Source of the DNA: Demequina sp. NBRC 110055 | GTDB taxonomy: Bacteria; Actinomycetota; Actinomycetes; Actinomycetales; Demequinaceae | Assembly: GCF_002090135.1 (NCBI RefSeq) | Contig: NZ_BBRL01000012.1 | Location: 1 to 45,501 of the forward strand | Direction: 5' to 3' | DNA: 45,501 nucleotides | Shown here: in pieces, positions 8,141 to 15,378 of the stretch | How the letters are laid out: each line of letters opens with the position of its first letter | Numbering within the stretch: position 1 is the stretch's first letter | Translations under genes and position numbers: made by a program | Notes under the pieces: model-generated | Told to the model about the DNA's origin: nothing | What the model saw: the letters and a program-made list of their open reading frames with translations, nothing else | The model's database searches: none

Positions 8141-9382
8141 CTAGCCGAGGCACGAGAGGATCTCGACAGTCTTCTCCGTGACCGCCGTGGCGGTGTTGCC
8201 CGCGGCATCGACGGCGGTGACCTCGACCGAGACGACCCGGTTGAGGATCCCCAGGTCCAGTGCGGACAGTGGCGACACCGCACCCGTCCAGGTGTCGCCG
8301 CCGGCAGGTGCGAGGTCGACGTCCACGAGCGTGGAGCCCGCCACGCCAACGGCGAGGCTGACGTCCTCCACGCCGACGTTGTCGCTGGCGGTCACCGCGA
8401 CGGCCGAATCCGCCGCGCACAGCAGCGAGTCGAGCAGCCAGGCGACGAGGCCCGACACGTCGACGGCGTCGATGACGGGTCGCACCGTGTCGCGCAAGGG
8501 GCCTTCCGGAACCACGTCGACGACGGTGTCCTCGACGTCCTCGACCGTGCCCGTCACCCCGTCGCCGACGCCCTCCACGATGTCGGTGACCGCATCGGTG
8601 GTGTCCTCGACGGCGCCGCCCACGACGGGGACGCTCACCTCCGCCTCGACGGCCGGGGCGGGCGCGTCACCGACGGCCTCGGCGGGGTCGGGGGCGTCGT
8701 CATTGACGTGCGACGGGGCGGACTCCTGCCCGGAGCCGTCGCTGGAGCGCTGCGCTCCCGTACCGCCGGCCGGTGCCGCATCGTCCTCGGATGCGGGCGG
8801 TACGGCCGGCTGCGGCTCCGACGGCGAGTCAGGGGGAGCGGTGGAGGTGGGACGGGCGGCTCCGGCCTCGGCGCCTAGCGCCGCTACTGATCGGCCGTCG
8901 GCCTCGTCCCAGAGCACCTTCGGAGCCGTGGTGGGGAGCACACTCGTGCCAAGAACGGTCTGATCCCGTTCGGTCGCCGAATCCTCCTCGGCCCACTCGA
9001 TGACAGTCGGCTCGGAGTCCCGTCCACGATCGCCGCCCCCGTCAAACCCATGCGTGATCATCCATGCACCGGCCGCCGCCGCGGCGGCCGAACCGACACC
9101 GATCGCGATCCATCCCGCCACGCTGATGCTCGCCGCGGCGACACCCAGGCGTCCGCGACGCTGTCGCTGAGCCGGCGCCGCTACCTCCACTGTCTCTGTC
9201 TCATCAAGGGCGGGGCGGACCGCTGTAAGAGTGGCTGCGGGCGCCGGGGCGTCGGCGACATCCACGCCGCCCGCCTCGACGCGCGCGACGAGGGAGTCGA
9301 GTAGCGCGTCGCGATCGCGAAGGCGCGGCGTCGGTGCCGCATCCTGCAGCAATGCGCGCAGTTCCCGGTCTGACATGCTCAT
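8141..9382 (-). CDS. Membrane-anchored partner of ECF sigma factor, probable anti-sigma/sensor
   Basis: A 413-residue single-pass protein. The cytoplasmic part (1-79) opens with MSDRELRALLQDAAPTPR, then an Ala/Pro linker. One membrane helix follows (about 80-110), then a long Pro/Ser/Glu-rich extracellular region (about 115-290) and a C-terminal Ig-like module (about 310-405) with a DNVGVEDV motif as in bacterial extracellular beta-sandwich domains. It starts in an ATGA overlap with the end of the sigma factor gene, so the two are translated together; that is the usual arrangement of sigma and anti-sigma genes. I see no clear zinc HxxxCxxC anti-sigma motif. Anti-sigma function is therefore inferred from context and topology. 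The frame is open far upstream, but that part overlaps the sigma gene. Confidence 0.7.
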   Translation of the reverse strand: MSMSDRELRALLQDAAPTPRLRDRDALLDSLVARVEAGGVDVADAPAPAATLTAVRPALDETETVEVAAPAQRQRRGRLGVAAASISVAGWIAIGVGSAAAAAAGAWMITHGFDGGGDRGRDSEPTVIEWAEEDSATERDQTVLGTSVLPTTAPKVLWDEADGRSVAALGAEAGAARPTSTAPPDSPSEPQPAVPPASEDDAAPAGGTGAQRSSDGSGQESAPSHVNDDAPDPAEAVGDAPAPAVEAEVSVPVVGGAVEDTTDAVTDIVEGVGDGVTGTVEDVEDTVVDVVPEGPLRDTVRPVIDAVDVSGLVAWLLDSLLCAADSAVAVTASDNVGVEDVSLAVGVAGSTLVDVDLAPAGGDTWTGAVSPLSALDLGILNRVVSVEVTAVDAAGNTATAVTEKTVEILSCLG

Positions 9383-9879
9383 CGCGACGCCTCCTTCCGC
9401 AGGTGGCTCCCGAGGTTCTCGCGGCCTCTGCTGAGTTGAGTCTTGACGGTGCCGGTGCTGATGCCGAGCGTGTGTGCGACCTCGGCAACCGACAGCCCTT
9501 CGTAGTAGTGCAGCACTACCGCCATCCGCTGCCGTTCGGGCAGTCGACCCAGCGCGGAGGACACCGCGATCGCGTCCGTGGTGCGTTGCGCCTCGGCGTC
9601 CGTCAGGTCGTCCCAGGTGGCCGCTCGGACGTAGGCCCGGCCTTGGGCATCGGCCCGCCGCCAGGATTGGCGGACAAAGTTGATAGCGACCACGGTGACC
9701 CAGCCCGCGAGGTTGTCGGGCTCGGTATCTCCAGTGAGGGTCTTCACGAGGGCGTCCTGGACGGCGTCCTCGGCACGATCCCGGTCCCCGGTGGCCAGCG
9801 CCACCGCGCCCACGACGCGTCCGTAGTCGGCGTCCAGGAACTCGGCAATGCGTTCCCTGAGCCGCGTCGGTGCGGTCAT
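9379..9879 (-). CDS. ECF-type RNA polymerase sigma factor
   Basis: A 166-residue two-domain sigma factor. Region 2 (about 20-85) contains DRAEDAVQDALVKTL and WVTVVAINFVRQSWRR, for -10 recognition and core binding. Region 4 (about 108-160) has LPERQRMAVVLHYYEGLSVAEVAHTLGISTGTVKTQLSRGR, a helix-turn-helix for the -35 element, as in SigE-like actinobacterial ECF factors. There is no extra C-terminal domain. A GGGAGGGAAG ribosome site precedes ATG 9879. The stop overlaps the start of the membrane partner. The divergently unrelated but same-strand repeat-protein gene lies just upstream (10035-10988) and is a plausible target. Confidence 0.9.
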   Translation of the reverse strand: MTAPTRLRERIAEFLDADYGRVVGAVALATGDRDRAEDAVQDALVKTLTGDTEPDNLAGWVTVVAINFVRQSWRRADAQGRAYVRAATWDDLTDAEAQRTTDAIAVSSALGRLPERQRMAVVLHYYEGLSVAEVAHTLGISTGTVKTQLSRGRENLGSHLRKEASR

Positions 9880-9983
9880 GAGCTTCCCTCCCCCCGGAGT
9901 AGTCGCTTGGCTTCAGGTCTACCAGGTGTGTCCGTGTGCTGCGGGCAAGTGTGACGATGTCCACGTCTGTCGCCGCGCGACGC

Positions 9984-10015
9984 CCCGCGCCGGCCGCTGA
10001 GGTGGCCGGCGCGGG
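9984..10015 (-). terminator. Strong GC hairpin after the repeat-protein gene
   Basis: CCCGCGCCGGCC (9984-9995), 8-nt loop, GGCCGGCGCGGG (10004-10015): a perfect 12-bp stem starting 20 nt beyond the stop of the gene ending at 10035. It has no T-tract, which is common in GC-rich actinobacteria. It separates the repeat-protein gene from the sigma operon. Confidence 0.65.
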
Positions 10016-10034
10016 ACGCGGGTGCAGCGGTGGA

Positions 10035-10988
10035 TCACCGCGATCCCAGGAGGGAATCGAGGTTGACGTCGAGCAAGGAACCTCCGCTGCTCTGCTGAGG
10101 CGCGAGCAGGCCGGACGTATCGAGCTCAATGAGAGACCGCGAGTCGTCGTCTCCGCCCACCTGCGCGTCGACGTCCGCGTCGAGCAGGGAGCCAAGATCT
10201 GCGACCACGTTCGCATCGAGCAATCCGTTGCCGCCCGAGGTGCTGTTCAGGACGTCGAGGTCGGCATCGGCGTCGATGAGCGAGCCGTCGGTGCCGACGT
10301 CGAGGTCCACGTCAGCGTCGACGAGTGAGTCATCGGTGCCGACGCCCAGGTCGACGTCCGCATCCACGAGCGAGTCGTCCCCGCCGACATCAAGGTCGAC
10401 ATCCGCGTCGATGAGCGAGCCGCCGTCGTCACCGCTTCCGGCGCCACCATCATCACCGCCGGAATCGCCGTCGCCACCGCTGCCGCCGGAGCCGCCATCT
10501 CCACCGGAACCGCCTGTGCCGCCAGCTCCTCCGGCACCGCCAGCGCCGCCAGCTCCTCCGGCACCGCCAGCTCCTCCGGCACCGCCAGCGCCTCCGGCAC
10601 CGCCAGCGCCGCCGACGCCATCGGCGCCGTTGGTGCCATCCATGCCGCCTGCTCCGTCGGCGCCCGCCGTACCTTGGGAAGCGCCGCCGCTGGCGTCTGC
10701 ACTCGCGTCGTCGCCCGATCCGGCCGAGCCCGAGGCCGCAGCCGTATAGGTCGTGTCCTCGCCCGGCATGCACACGCCGGAGGCGTAGCGGACGCCTTCC
10801 ACCTGCAGCGCTTCGCTGCTGGTCGTTGCCTGCTGGGCGACGGCATCGGCCGTCGAAGCGGTGACGAGGTCGTCGGCTGAGGCCGCCCCGCCGATGGCCC
10901 ATGAGCCGACCAGGGCGAGGACGGCCCCCACCGCCGCCGACGAGATGCCGACCGTGGTGGTCTGAGAGCGTGGTGTCGTAGTGGACAT
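10035..10988 (-). CDS. Secreted Gly-rich and Asp-rich repeat protein, unknown function
   Basis: A 317-residue protein. It has a signal peptide (hydrophobic stretch about 13-33, likely cleavage after AASA at about 38), a short unique region with the only Cys (73), and a collagen-like or elastomer-like Gly-Gly-Ala block (about 126-157). A Gly/Ser/Asp linker follows (158-190), then Asp-rich repeats of 15 residues (191-250: S-L-I/V-D-A-D-V-D-L-D-V-G-x-D-x). Degenerate copies run on to the end. No cell-wall sorting signal or membrane anchor is visible at the C-terminus. AAGGAG lies 6 nt before ATG 10988. The acidic repeats could bind Ca2+ or mediate assembly; that is speculation. It lies beside an ECF sigma/membrane-partner pair, which suggests regulated surface expression. 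Confidence 0.75.
   Translation of the reverse strand: MSTTTPRSQTTTVGISSAAVGAVLALVGSWAIGGAASADDLVTASTADAVAQQATTSSEALQVEGVRYASGVCMPGEDTTYTAAASGSAGSGDDASADASGGASQGTAGADGAGGMDGTNGADGVGGAGGAGGAGGAGGAGGAGGAGGAGGAGGAGGTGGSGGDGGSGGSGGDGDSGGDDGGAGSGDDGGSLIDADVDLDVGGDDSLVDADVDLGVGTDDSLVDADVDLDVGTDGSLIDADADLDVLNSTSGGNGLLDANVVADLGSLLDADVDAQVGGDDDSRSLIELDTSGLLAPQQSSGGSLLDVNLDSLLGSR
10239..10418 (-). repeat. 45-bp tandem repeats encoding DADVDLDVG units
   Basis: Four units of 45 bp encode S-L-(I/V)-D-A-D-(V/A)-D-L-(D/G)-V-x-x-x-x (residues 191-250 of the protein ending at 10035). The first three are nearly identical in DNA as well as protein; the fourth diverges in its second half. Confidence 0.8.
10518..10613 (-). 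repeat. Gly-Gly-Ala coding repeat, 9-bp period
   Basis: A run of about ten GGA tripeptides, built from interspersed 9-bp units differing mainly at third positions (on the plus strand, units such as ccgccagct, cctccggca and ccgccagcg). The near-identical units make the tract prone to slippage, so its length may vary between strains. Confidence 0.8.
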
Positions 10989-11087
10989 GGCATTCTCCTT
11001 CCGTGCTGTGCGTCATTGCATGCCGTGGAGCGGCTCCATGAACGTGATGCACGGGAGGGCGAACGGGTTGACACGCCACCCAAGAAT

Positions 11088-11750
11088 TTAGGAAATAACC
11101 TCGTTACCTGGTGTTTCGGTGTCGAGGTGGCGCACCACTCGCGCCGGATTGCCGGCGACGACGACCCCCGGCGGGACATCCTTGGTGACGACGGAGCCGG
11201 CCGCCACGACCGAGCCGCGGCCGATGGTGACGCCCGGGCAGATCACCACCGAGCCTCCCAGCCACACGTCTTCCTCGAGGGTGATGGGGAAGGCCCGTTC
11301 CCAGCCCTCGCGACGCGTCTCGACGTCGAAGGCGTGATTGACCGTGTAGAACCTCGCGTCGGGCCCGATGAGGGCGTGATCCCCGATCGTGACGATGCCC
11401 GAGCCGAGGATCATGAGGTTGGCATTGATGAACACGTGGGCACCCATGCGGACGCGTTCCTTGTACTCGAAGTAGATCGGGGGACGGAAGTCCAGCCCTG
11501 GGCCGCACTCGCCAAGCATCTCCTCGAGCAGGTGGGTCGCGACGCCCGGCTCGTCGTAGTACAGGGTGCTCAGCTCACGCAGGCGCGCCAAGGTGGCCCG
11601 TTGCATGTCGGCGAGCTCGGGGCCCGCGCGGTAGCGGAACCACTCGTCTGCCGCGAGCTTCTGATACTCGCTACGGCTGTCGTCCTCGACGGGCGGCTCG
11701 GCCATCTTGGCGCGGTAGTCGTCGGCGCGTTGCTGGGCTGGGTCGGTCAC
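11088..11750 (-). CDS. Maltose/nodulation-type O-acetyltransferase (left-handed beta helix)
   Basis: A 220-residue sugar O-acetyltransferase of the LacA/Maa/NodL group. The N-terminal maltose-acetyltransferase helical domain (SEYQKLAADEWFRYRAGPEL) is followed by hexapeptide repeats forming a left-handed beta helix. The conserved VNHAFD with catalytic His is present, as is the end motif GSVVTKDVPPGVVVAGNPARVVR. It transfers acetyl from acetyl-CoA to a sugar or related hydroxyl; the acceptor is unknown. The start is GTG 11750, because AAGGAG lies 5 nt before it; an ATG at 11783 has no such site. It appears monocistronic. Confidence 0.87.
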   Translation of the reverse strand: MTDPAQQRADDYRAKMAEPPVEDDSRSEYQKLAADEWFRYRAGPELADMQRATLARLRELSTLYYDEPGVATHLLEEMLGECGPGLDFRPPIYFEYKERVRMGAHVFINANLMILGSGIVTIGDHALIGPDARFYTVNHAFDVETRREGWERAFPITLEEDVWLGGSVVICPGVTIGRGSVVAAGSVVTKDVPPGVVVAGNPARVVRHLDTETPGNEVIS

Positions 11751-11828
11751 AGTGACTCCTTGCGGCGGCGGGTAACTCCCCACAACCTAAGGGGCCTGAC
11801 TCAGCCGACACCAGGACCTCCGCCGGTC

Positions 11829-12350
11829 TTACGCGAAGTGACGCTCCGGATGGGGCAGCCGCTGCCCACTGTCGAGTTCGTGGTGCAGGTAGAAGGCGCG
11901 GTCGCCAGTGGCGGGGTCGCGGTGCACAAAGCCGTGGCGCTGGTAGAAGCGCAGCGCGTCGGCATCGGGCTCGTCCACGAAGACCTCCGCGGCCTCGATC
12001 CCGCGCGCCCTCGCCTGAGCCGCGAGCGCGGTCATGAGCGCCGATCCCGCGCCGCGCCCGCGTTCTGCCGGCCTCACATAGAGGTCCTCGAGCGCCGCAA
12101 TGTCTCCGTCGCCGTAGGACGTTGCCCTCAGCGCCACCGTCGCGAAGCCGATCACCGGCTCTCCGACCAACACGGCGAAGAAGTCGCGTCTCGCGAGCAG
12201 GCGGCTGAGTCGCGCCTCGACAACCTCGCGGTCGTCGACCGACGCCGCGAACTCGCGGTTGAAGTCGCACAGCATGGCGGCGAGTACTGCCGCATCGTGG
12301 GGAGTCGCGGTGCGGGTAGTCGCCGAGAGGGGCAACGCTGCCGGGTCCAT
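11829..12350 (-). CDS. GNAT-family N-acetyltransferase
   Basis: A 173-residue single-domain GNAT protein. The acetyl-CoA motif A appears as LEDLYVRPAERGRGAGSALMTAL (about 95-117), followed by ADALRFYQRHGFVHR near the C-terminus, typical of the fold. Substrate not predictable. ATG 12350 lies 7 nt after TAATGT on the coding strand, so the transcript may be leaderless. Confidence 0.85.
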   Translation of the reverse strand: MDPAALPLSATTRTATPHDAAVLAAMLCDFNREFAASVDDREVVEARLSRLLARRDFFAVLVGEPVIGFATVALRATSYGDGDIAALEDLYVRPAERGRGAGSALMTALAAQARARGIEAAEVFVDEPDADALRFYQRHGFVHRDPATGDRAFYLHHELDSGQRLPHPERHFA

Positions 12351-12406
12351 ACGTTTGACATTACGGGTGTGGCCGCCTCGTCGCGCGGTGAAGCGGCCGC
12401 ACGGCG

Positions 12407-14320
12407 CTATCGGTACATCGGAGTCAGTGCCTCGTAGTCCTCCACGCCTCCGTCGGCCAGGCACGTCTCGATGATCCGCCGGCCCAGGTCCGACAGGTCA
12501 GGAGTGAGGAATCGCGCCAGTTCCGCCTTGAAGAAGCCGGTGAGGATCGCGCAGCCGCGGTCGTAGACCTCGGTGCCGACCTGCGACTGCATCTCGGGGC
12601 GCAGCAGCGTGCGCCTCACCGACTGTCCGTCCAGCGTGATCTCGGTCGGCGCGTAGCCGAACAGTGCGCACCGCGCCGGCTCGAGCTGGTCGTGGCGCAT
12701 GCGGCCGCCGCCCTTGCGTGCGAGCCACTCGCGGGTGAGCCACTCGGCGGCAAACCCCACCTTGTAGGCGCCGATGTGCTGGTTGGGTGTGAGGACGTAG
12801 CGGGTCCGGTCGTAGGTGGTGAGTTGCTCGAGAAGGAGGTTCGCCGCGGCGACCTTCGTGCCCGTCGAGAACGGCCAGTACGACCCGACCCCCTCCGAGA
12901 CCATGCCGCCGTGCGCCAAGGTGGCCACGGCATCGGCCGCCTCCCCAATCGAGGGATTCTTGTCGCCGCGGGGCGCGATGAGTCGCCACAGCCACGCGAT
13001 TGCCGGCGGCACGAAGTGCGTCATCCCCATGATTCCGTAGGTGGGGTTGTCGCGGGTGCAGGCGGGCATCCGCACGCCGAACGTGCGCACGTCGACCGCG
13101 GCGGGCTCGTGGACGATGCCGTCGATGCCGCGCCGGGGGATCACCACGCGGGGGTTGGGGCACGGGGTGCCGTCGGCGTCGGGAGTGTGTTCCCACGGCA
13201 GGGCGGTGGCATCGGCCACCCCATCGATGCTGAAGAACACCAGCGGCTGCTCCGGGTGGATCACCGCGCGCTCGAAGTGCGGGTCCTGGCCGTACGACGT
13301 GAGGTTGTCGACGCGGACAAACCAGCCGTCCTCGGCATCGGCTACCACCAACTTGCCGCTGCCGTCCTGGACGGCCGGGTGACACAGCGTCATGTCGTCG
13401 GTGACGGGGGAGAGGTCCGACGTCTCGGACAGTGTCAGGTGATAGTCCTCGCCGGTGACCACGTTGCGGCCCAACAGGATCCGGCCGTCGTCCTCGCGGC
13501 GCAGGTCCTGGCACATCTCGGACTTGCCGCCGCCCGAGGCGCCCTCGTGCATGATCACGGTCTCGTTGTCGTACGGCGTGGTGACCCGTACCGACGAGGC
13601 GTGCGCCGTGATCCATCCCTCGGTCTCGCCGATGTCGAGCAGCACCGAGAACACGCCCTTCTTGGCGCTGGGGCCCGGGTACAGGTTGTAGGCGAAGATC
13701 TCGTGCAGGGTCGCGGTGCGATCGTGGACGACCACCTGCTTGCCGCCGAAGTGGGTGTGACGCATGGGCGGGGCCACGTAGAGGATCGACCGCGGCGAAA
13801 AGGCTCCCAGTTCGTCGAACGTGACCCAACCCTGCAGGTCGACCAGGGCGAGCGCAAAGAAGGCGGCGTTCAGCGGGACCACCGCGAGCGAGGGTGAGCC
13901 GTAGGTGAGGCCGCCGGCCTTGAAGGGCACCACCACGAGATCCTGGTCGGCGAGCCACGCAAACGTGTCGGCGCGCGTGCCGGTGAAGGCCTGTCCGAAG
14001 CGGTCGGCGAACCGCGTCTTGTCGGTGGGGCGCGAGTCGGCGATGACCATGCACTGCGGGTCGCGCCGGCGCATGTAGTCCTCGGGATAGTTGGCAGCCA
14101 CACCGTTGCGGCACCGTGTCACGGTCGCCTCCGTGACGACCTCGCCATCGACGTCGTAGTCCACCCGGTGGTGAGGTCCGCCAGCGGGGCCCAGCGCGAG
14201 CGCATAGAGCTCGGCGCGCGTCGCGGGCACCGTGACCGAGGGTGCGGCCGCGAGCGTGGCGGTCAGCTCGGGGCCGAGCGACACCTGGGCGAGGACCGGG
14301 GAATCGAGCATGATGGACAT
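12407..14320 (-). CDS. PEP-carboxykinase-like protein (DUF4914-like)
   Basis: A 637-residue protein with a PEPCK-like nucleotide site. A P-loop GASGGGKSE (about 260-268) resembles the kinase-1a loop of ATP-type PEPCK. HFGGKQVVVHD and TFDELGAFSPRS upstream, and GMTHFVPPAIAWLWRL downstream, recall the DUF4914 family, which is related to PEPCK but distinct from classic PckA or PckG. Oxaloacetate decarboxylation is therefore not assured; a small-molecule or protein kinase role is possible. ATG 14320 was chosen for the AAGGAG site 7 nt upstream, giving MSIMLDSPVL. A copy of the 14-mer GGCCGATGCCGTGG (plus-strand 14352-14365) lies 31 nt upstream. Confidence 0.75.
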   Translation of the reverse strand: MSIMLDSPVLAQVSLGPELTATLAAAPSVTVPATRAELYALALGPAGGPHHRVDYDVDGEVVTEATVTRCRNGVAANYPEDYMRRRDPQCMVIADSRPTDKTRFADRFGQAFTGTRADTFAWLADQDLVVVPFKAGGLTYGSPSLAVVPLNAAFFALALVDLQGWVTFDELGAFSPRSILYVAPPMRHTHFGGKQVVVHDRTATLHEIFAYNLYPGPSAKKGVFSVLLDIGETEGWITAHASSVRVTTPYDNETVIMHEGASGGGKSEMCQDLRREDDGRILLGRNVVTGEDYHLTLSETSDLSPVTDDMTLCHPAVQDGSGKLVVADAEDGWFVRVDNLTSYGQDPHFERAVIHPEQPLVFFSIDGVADATALPWEHTPDADGTPCPNPRVVIPRRGIDGIVHEPAAVDVRTFGVRMPACTRDNPTYGIMGMTHFVPPAIAWLWRLIAPRGDKNPSIGEAADAVATLAHGGMVSEGVGSYWPFSTGTKVAAANLLLEQLTTYDRTRYVLTPNQHIGAYKVGFAAEWLTREWLARKGGGRMRHDQLEPARCALFGYAPTEITLDGQSVRRTLLRPEMQSQVGTEVYDRGCAILTGFFKAELARFLTPDLSDLGRRIIETCLADGGVEDYEALTPMYR

Positions 14321-14351
14321 GGGCTGGCTCCTTCGCGTGCGGCGGCCAGAG

Positions 14352-14365
14352 GGCCGATGCCGTGG
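14352..14365 (-). repeat. Intergenic 14-mer copy 1 (GGCCGATGCCGTGG)
   Basis: Given in the plus-strand sense; read on the minus strand it is CCACGGCATCGGCC. It lies 31 nt upstream of the PEPCK-like gene. Identical copies occur at 21124 and 22694, each also upstream of a minus-strand gene. Confidence 0.7.
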
Positions 14366-14559
14366 TGGTCTGTCGCGGGCCGGGGCGCCCCACCTTCGAG
14401 TATTGCGACGGCAAAGAAATCTCCAAGGGACGAACGTCCCGGCGGCCGATGCGACGGCTGGCTCCCGCTCGCGCGGTTCTTCCGCTCGGGTCCGGCGGGC
14501 CATATGCTTTGGCCAGGTGCGAGCGGCGCATGGGCGCCCCGCGGCCGTGAGGGGGCGTC

Positions 14560-15330
14560 ATGGCACAGACGGCGGAGATTTCCGAGACGGACGAGCGCGA
14601 GGGGACTCGAGCGCGCCGGGCAGGGGTGCGCGTAGCGCTCGTGGCGGTCGCCTTCGTCCTCCTCGTGGTGTGGATCGCGGCGCGCGCCACCCTCGACGAC
14701 GGCGCCCCGCAGGCGGTGGGGGTTCCCGAGGGTGCTCCGGTGGTCGTTTCGGATTCGGCGAGCGGCCTGGCGGGGCCGGTGCAGACCTCGTGCGTTGAAC
14801 CCCTGGCGTGGGTTGCCTCCGACCTACGGCCCGAGTTCTTGGCCACGGTGATGTTCGAAGGTGAAGCCGCCGCCTGCGTCGACGCCTATCGCGTGCCCGA
14901 CGAGGACCCCGCGAAGGACTACTACCGCGCGGTCGCGAGCACGCGGTGGGCGACCGAGGTGCGCGAGACGCAGTGGCCCTGGCGGGCGGCAGGTCAGCCC
15001 CGCGGCGAGGTGTGGGTGGAACTCGCGTGGGAACCCGCGACCGACGACAACTACTGGATGACCGAGTGGGTCGACTTCGGCCCCTGCCCCACGGGCGGGG
15101 AGAGCGAGATCTATGTCCTCCAGGGGTTGGTGGCCGCCGACGAGGAGTTCGGCTGCGGGCGCGAGCCCACCGTGATCGGCCAGCCCGAGGCCGAGCTGGA
15201 CCACGTCTCGTGGAGCGTCCCTGCGCCGCAGGAGCGTGACGCCACCGCGATGGTGGTCGATATTGCCGTGCCCGAGGGGGAGGCGCCCGACTTCACGCTG
15301 GCGCTGCGTCAGGTCGATCTCGAGGGGTGA
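14560..15330 (+). CDS. Single-pass membrane protein with extracellular domain, unknown
   Basis: A 256-residue protein with a short charged cytoplasmic N-terminus (1-25), one membrane helix (about 26-44) and an extracellular domain. The domain contains five Cys (one about residue 71, one in AACVDAY, two about FGPCPTGG...FGCGRE) and many Trp/Tyr/Glu residues. I recognise no family. ATG 14560 follows GAGGGGGCGTC, a usable ribosome site. It is transcribed divergently from the PEPCK-like gene and is followed 48 bp later by a LexA-boxed gene with its own promoter, so it is likely monocistronic. Confidence 0.65.
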   Translation: MAQTAEISETDEREGTRARRAGVRVALVAVAFVLLVVWIAARATLDDGAPQAVGVPEGAPVVVSDSASGLAGPVQTSCVEPLAWVASDLRPEFLATVMFEGEAAACVDAYRVPDEDPAKDYYRAVASTRWATEVRETQWPWRAAGQPRGEVWVELAWEPATDDNYWMTEWVDFGPCPTGGESEIYVLQGLVAADEEFGCGREPTVIGQPEAELDHVSWSVPAPQERDATAMVVDIAVPEGEAPDFTLALRQVDLEG

Positions 15331-15343
15331 GCGGGCGGGTCGC

Positions 15344-15378
15344 TTGCGCCCGGATCGAACATGTGTTCGAATCGTCGC
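15344..15378 (+). promoter_or_regulatory. LexA (SOS) box overlapping a leaderless promoter
   Basis: TCGAAC-ATGT-GTTCGA at 15355-15370 is a perfect match to the actinobacterial LexA box. It overlaps a candidate -10, TCGAAT (15367-15372), with TTGCGC (15344-15349) 17 bp upstream as -35. Start codon ATG 15379 comes 6 nt after the -10. LexA bound here would block the promoter directly. Confidence 0.85.

Noticed and set aside
9383..10216. N-terminal extension of the sigma partner through the sigma gene
   Set aside because: The frame is open only because of GC-rich composition; the ATGA overlap and MSDREL start define the gene.
10518..10613. CRISPR-like regularly spaced repeats
   Set aside because: The units are short, contiguous and code for Gly-Gly-Ala in frame; there are no spacers.
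11068..11096. Plus-strand promoter TTGACA with 17-bp spacing
   Set aside because: The -10 would be GGAAAT and it would transcribe antisense into the acetyltransferase gene; no gene follows on the plus strand.
15361..15378. Upstream ATG as start of the radical SAM gene
   Set aside because: It lies inside the LexA box and -10, so it cannot be in the transcript; the family start MRW is at 15379.
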